Origin: Bondarzewia mesenterica
Lineage: Eukaryota; Basidiomycota; Agaricomycetes; Russulales; Bondarzewiaceae
DNA length: 18,325 bases
Reading direction: 5' to 3'
Assembly (NCBI GenBank): GCA_004802705.1
Contig: SGPL01000617.1
Location: 1 to 18,325 of the forward strand
Below the pieces are notes generated by a model, which ran no database searches, had not been told where the DNA came from, and worked only from the letters and a program-made list of their open reading frames with translations. Both the position numbers and the translations under genes were made by a program. Positions 18,031 to 18,325 of this stretch are shown piece after piece; within the stretch, counting starts at the first letter, position 1, and every line of letters begins with the position of its first letter.

Positions 18031-18325
18031 TCAAGTCGTCGCTGGGGATGACACGGAGTGCCGGCCCGTCACCGCAGCACGCCACAGCATGAAATCCAGC
18101 TGGTCTTTTTCCTGAACCGTTCTGGGGTGGCTACACATCTGGGTCATATTGAACTTTGAGATGCCCGAGTCCCCCGAGAGTGCAACTGTAAATGAAAGAC
18201 ACAGAGAAATGGACCCCGTCTCGCCGCGGTCAGGTCTCACCTGCTCGGGCTCCATCAAGGCCGAGTAGGATTTGAACAAGACGACTGAAACACCTTTCCG
18301 GTCGATATGTTGTGTTGTGTTGCCG
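18031..18325 (-). CDS. 3' end of an unidentified spliced gene, cut by the right edge
   Basis: A clear 55-nt intron lies on the minus strand at 18240-18186 (donor gtgaga, acceptor tttacag), so a gene enters from the right and ends here. The phase is undecided. One frame reads IDRKGVSVVLFKSYSALMEP before the intron and stops soon after it, at about 18144. The other reads RCFSRLVQILLGLDGARA, then VALSGDSGISKFNMTQMCS, and ends SSPATT at 18031. I do not recognise either product. The exon visible before the intron is only 85 nt, too little to choose. Confidence 0.4.
   Translation of the reverse strand, partial: GNTTQHIDRKGVSVVLFKSYSALMEPEQVRPDRGETGSISLCLSFTVALSGDSGISKFNMTQMCSHPRTVQEKDQLDFMLWRAAVTGRHSVSSPATT

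Overview
The window looks like nuclear DNA of a filamentous basidiomycete, probably an Agaricomycete. The intact genes are cut by many short GT-AG introns (mostly 50-75 nt, several next to exons of only 14-24 nt), intergenic distances are moderate, and the proteins read like mushroom-type fungal proteins (a fungal P450, an Atg22-type permease, Sds22, CCDC174, thiamin pyrophosphokinase). All exon coordinates are my own splice reconstructions from frame, phase and splice-site consensus; no transcript data were available.

Layout. (1) 1-855, minus: 5' part of a cytochrome P450 that leaves the left edge; its reading frame is broken by one extra base in a homopolymer. (2) 856-4585: a gene-poor stretch with remnants of a minus-strand seven-helix membrane protein (DUF6534-like), a pair of diverged inverted repeats resembling a small transposon, and long tracts in which I recognise nothing. 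(3) 4586-6355, plus: a 480-residue protein with an N-terminal CS (p23/NudC-like) domain and a C-terminal membrane anchor. (4) 6571-7655, plus: thiamin pyrophosphokinase. (5) 7947-8225, plus: small subunit (MoaD/MOCS2A) of molybdopterin synthase, a single exon. (6) 8815-10271, minus: a CCDC174-family nuclear protein. (7) 10505-12131, plus: Sds22, the leucine-rich-repeat regulator of protein phosphatase 1, divergently arranged with the CCDC174 gene. (8) 12132-14955: a long low-complexity region with microsatellites, polypurine tracts, one intron-like signature and an undecided open region at 14412-14955. (9) 15124-17703, minus: a 16-exon Atg22-family vacuolar permease, again with a one-base homopolymer expansion breaking the frame. 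(10) 17704-18325: its promoter with a clear TATA box, then the 3' end of another minus-strand gene that enters from the right edge.

The genes do not form a cluster or pathway. They are mostly housekeeping genes (cofactor metabolism, RNA processing, phosphatase control, vacuolar amino-acid export) flanked by a P450 and decayed DNA. I found no convincing novel defence, toxin or biosynthetic system. The points most worth a second look are the CS-domain/tail-anchor architecture, the homopolymer frameshifts in two otherwise good genes (probably assembly errors), the transposon-like repeat in the decayed region, a GC-AG intron in sds22, and the unexplained 2.8 kb low-complexity region.
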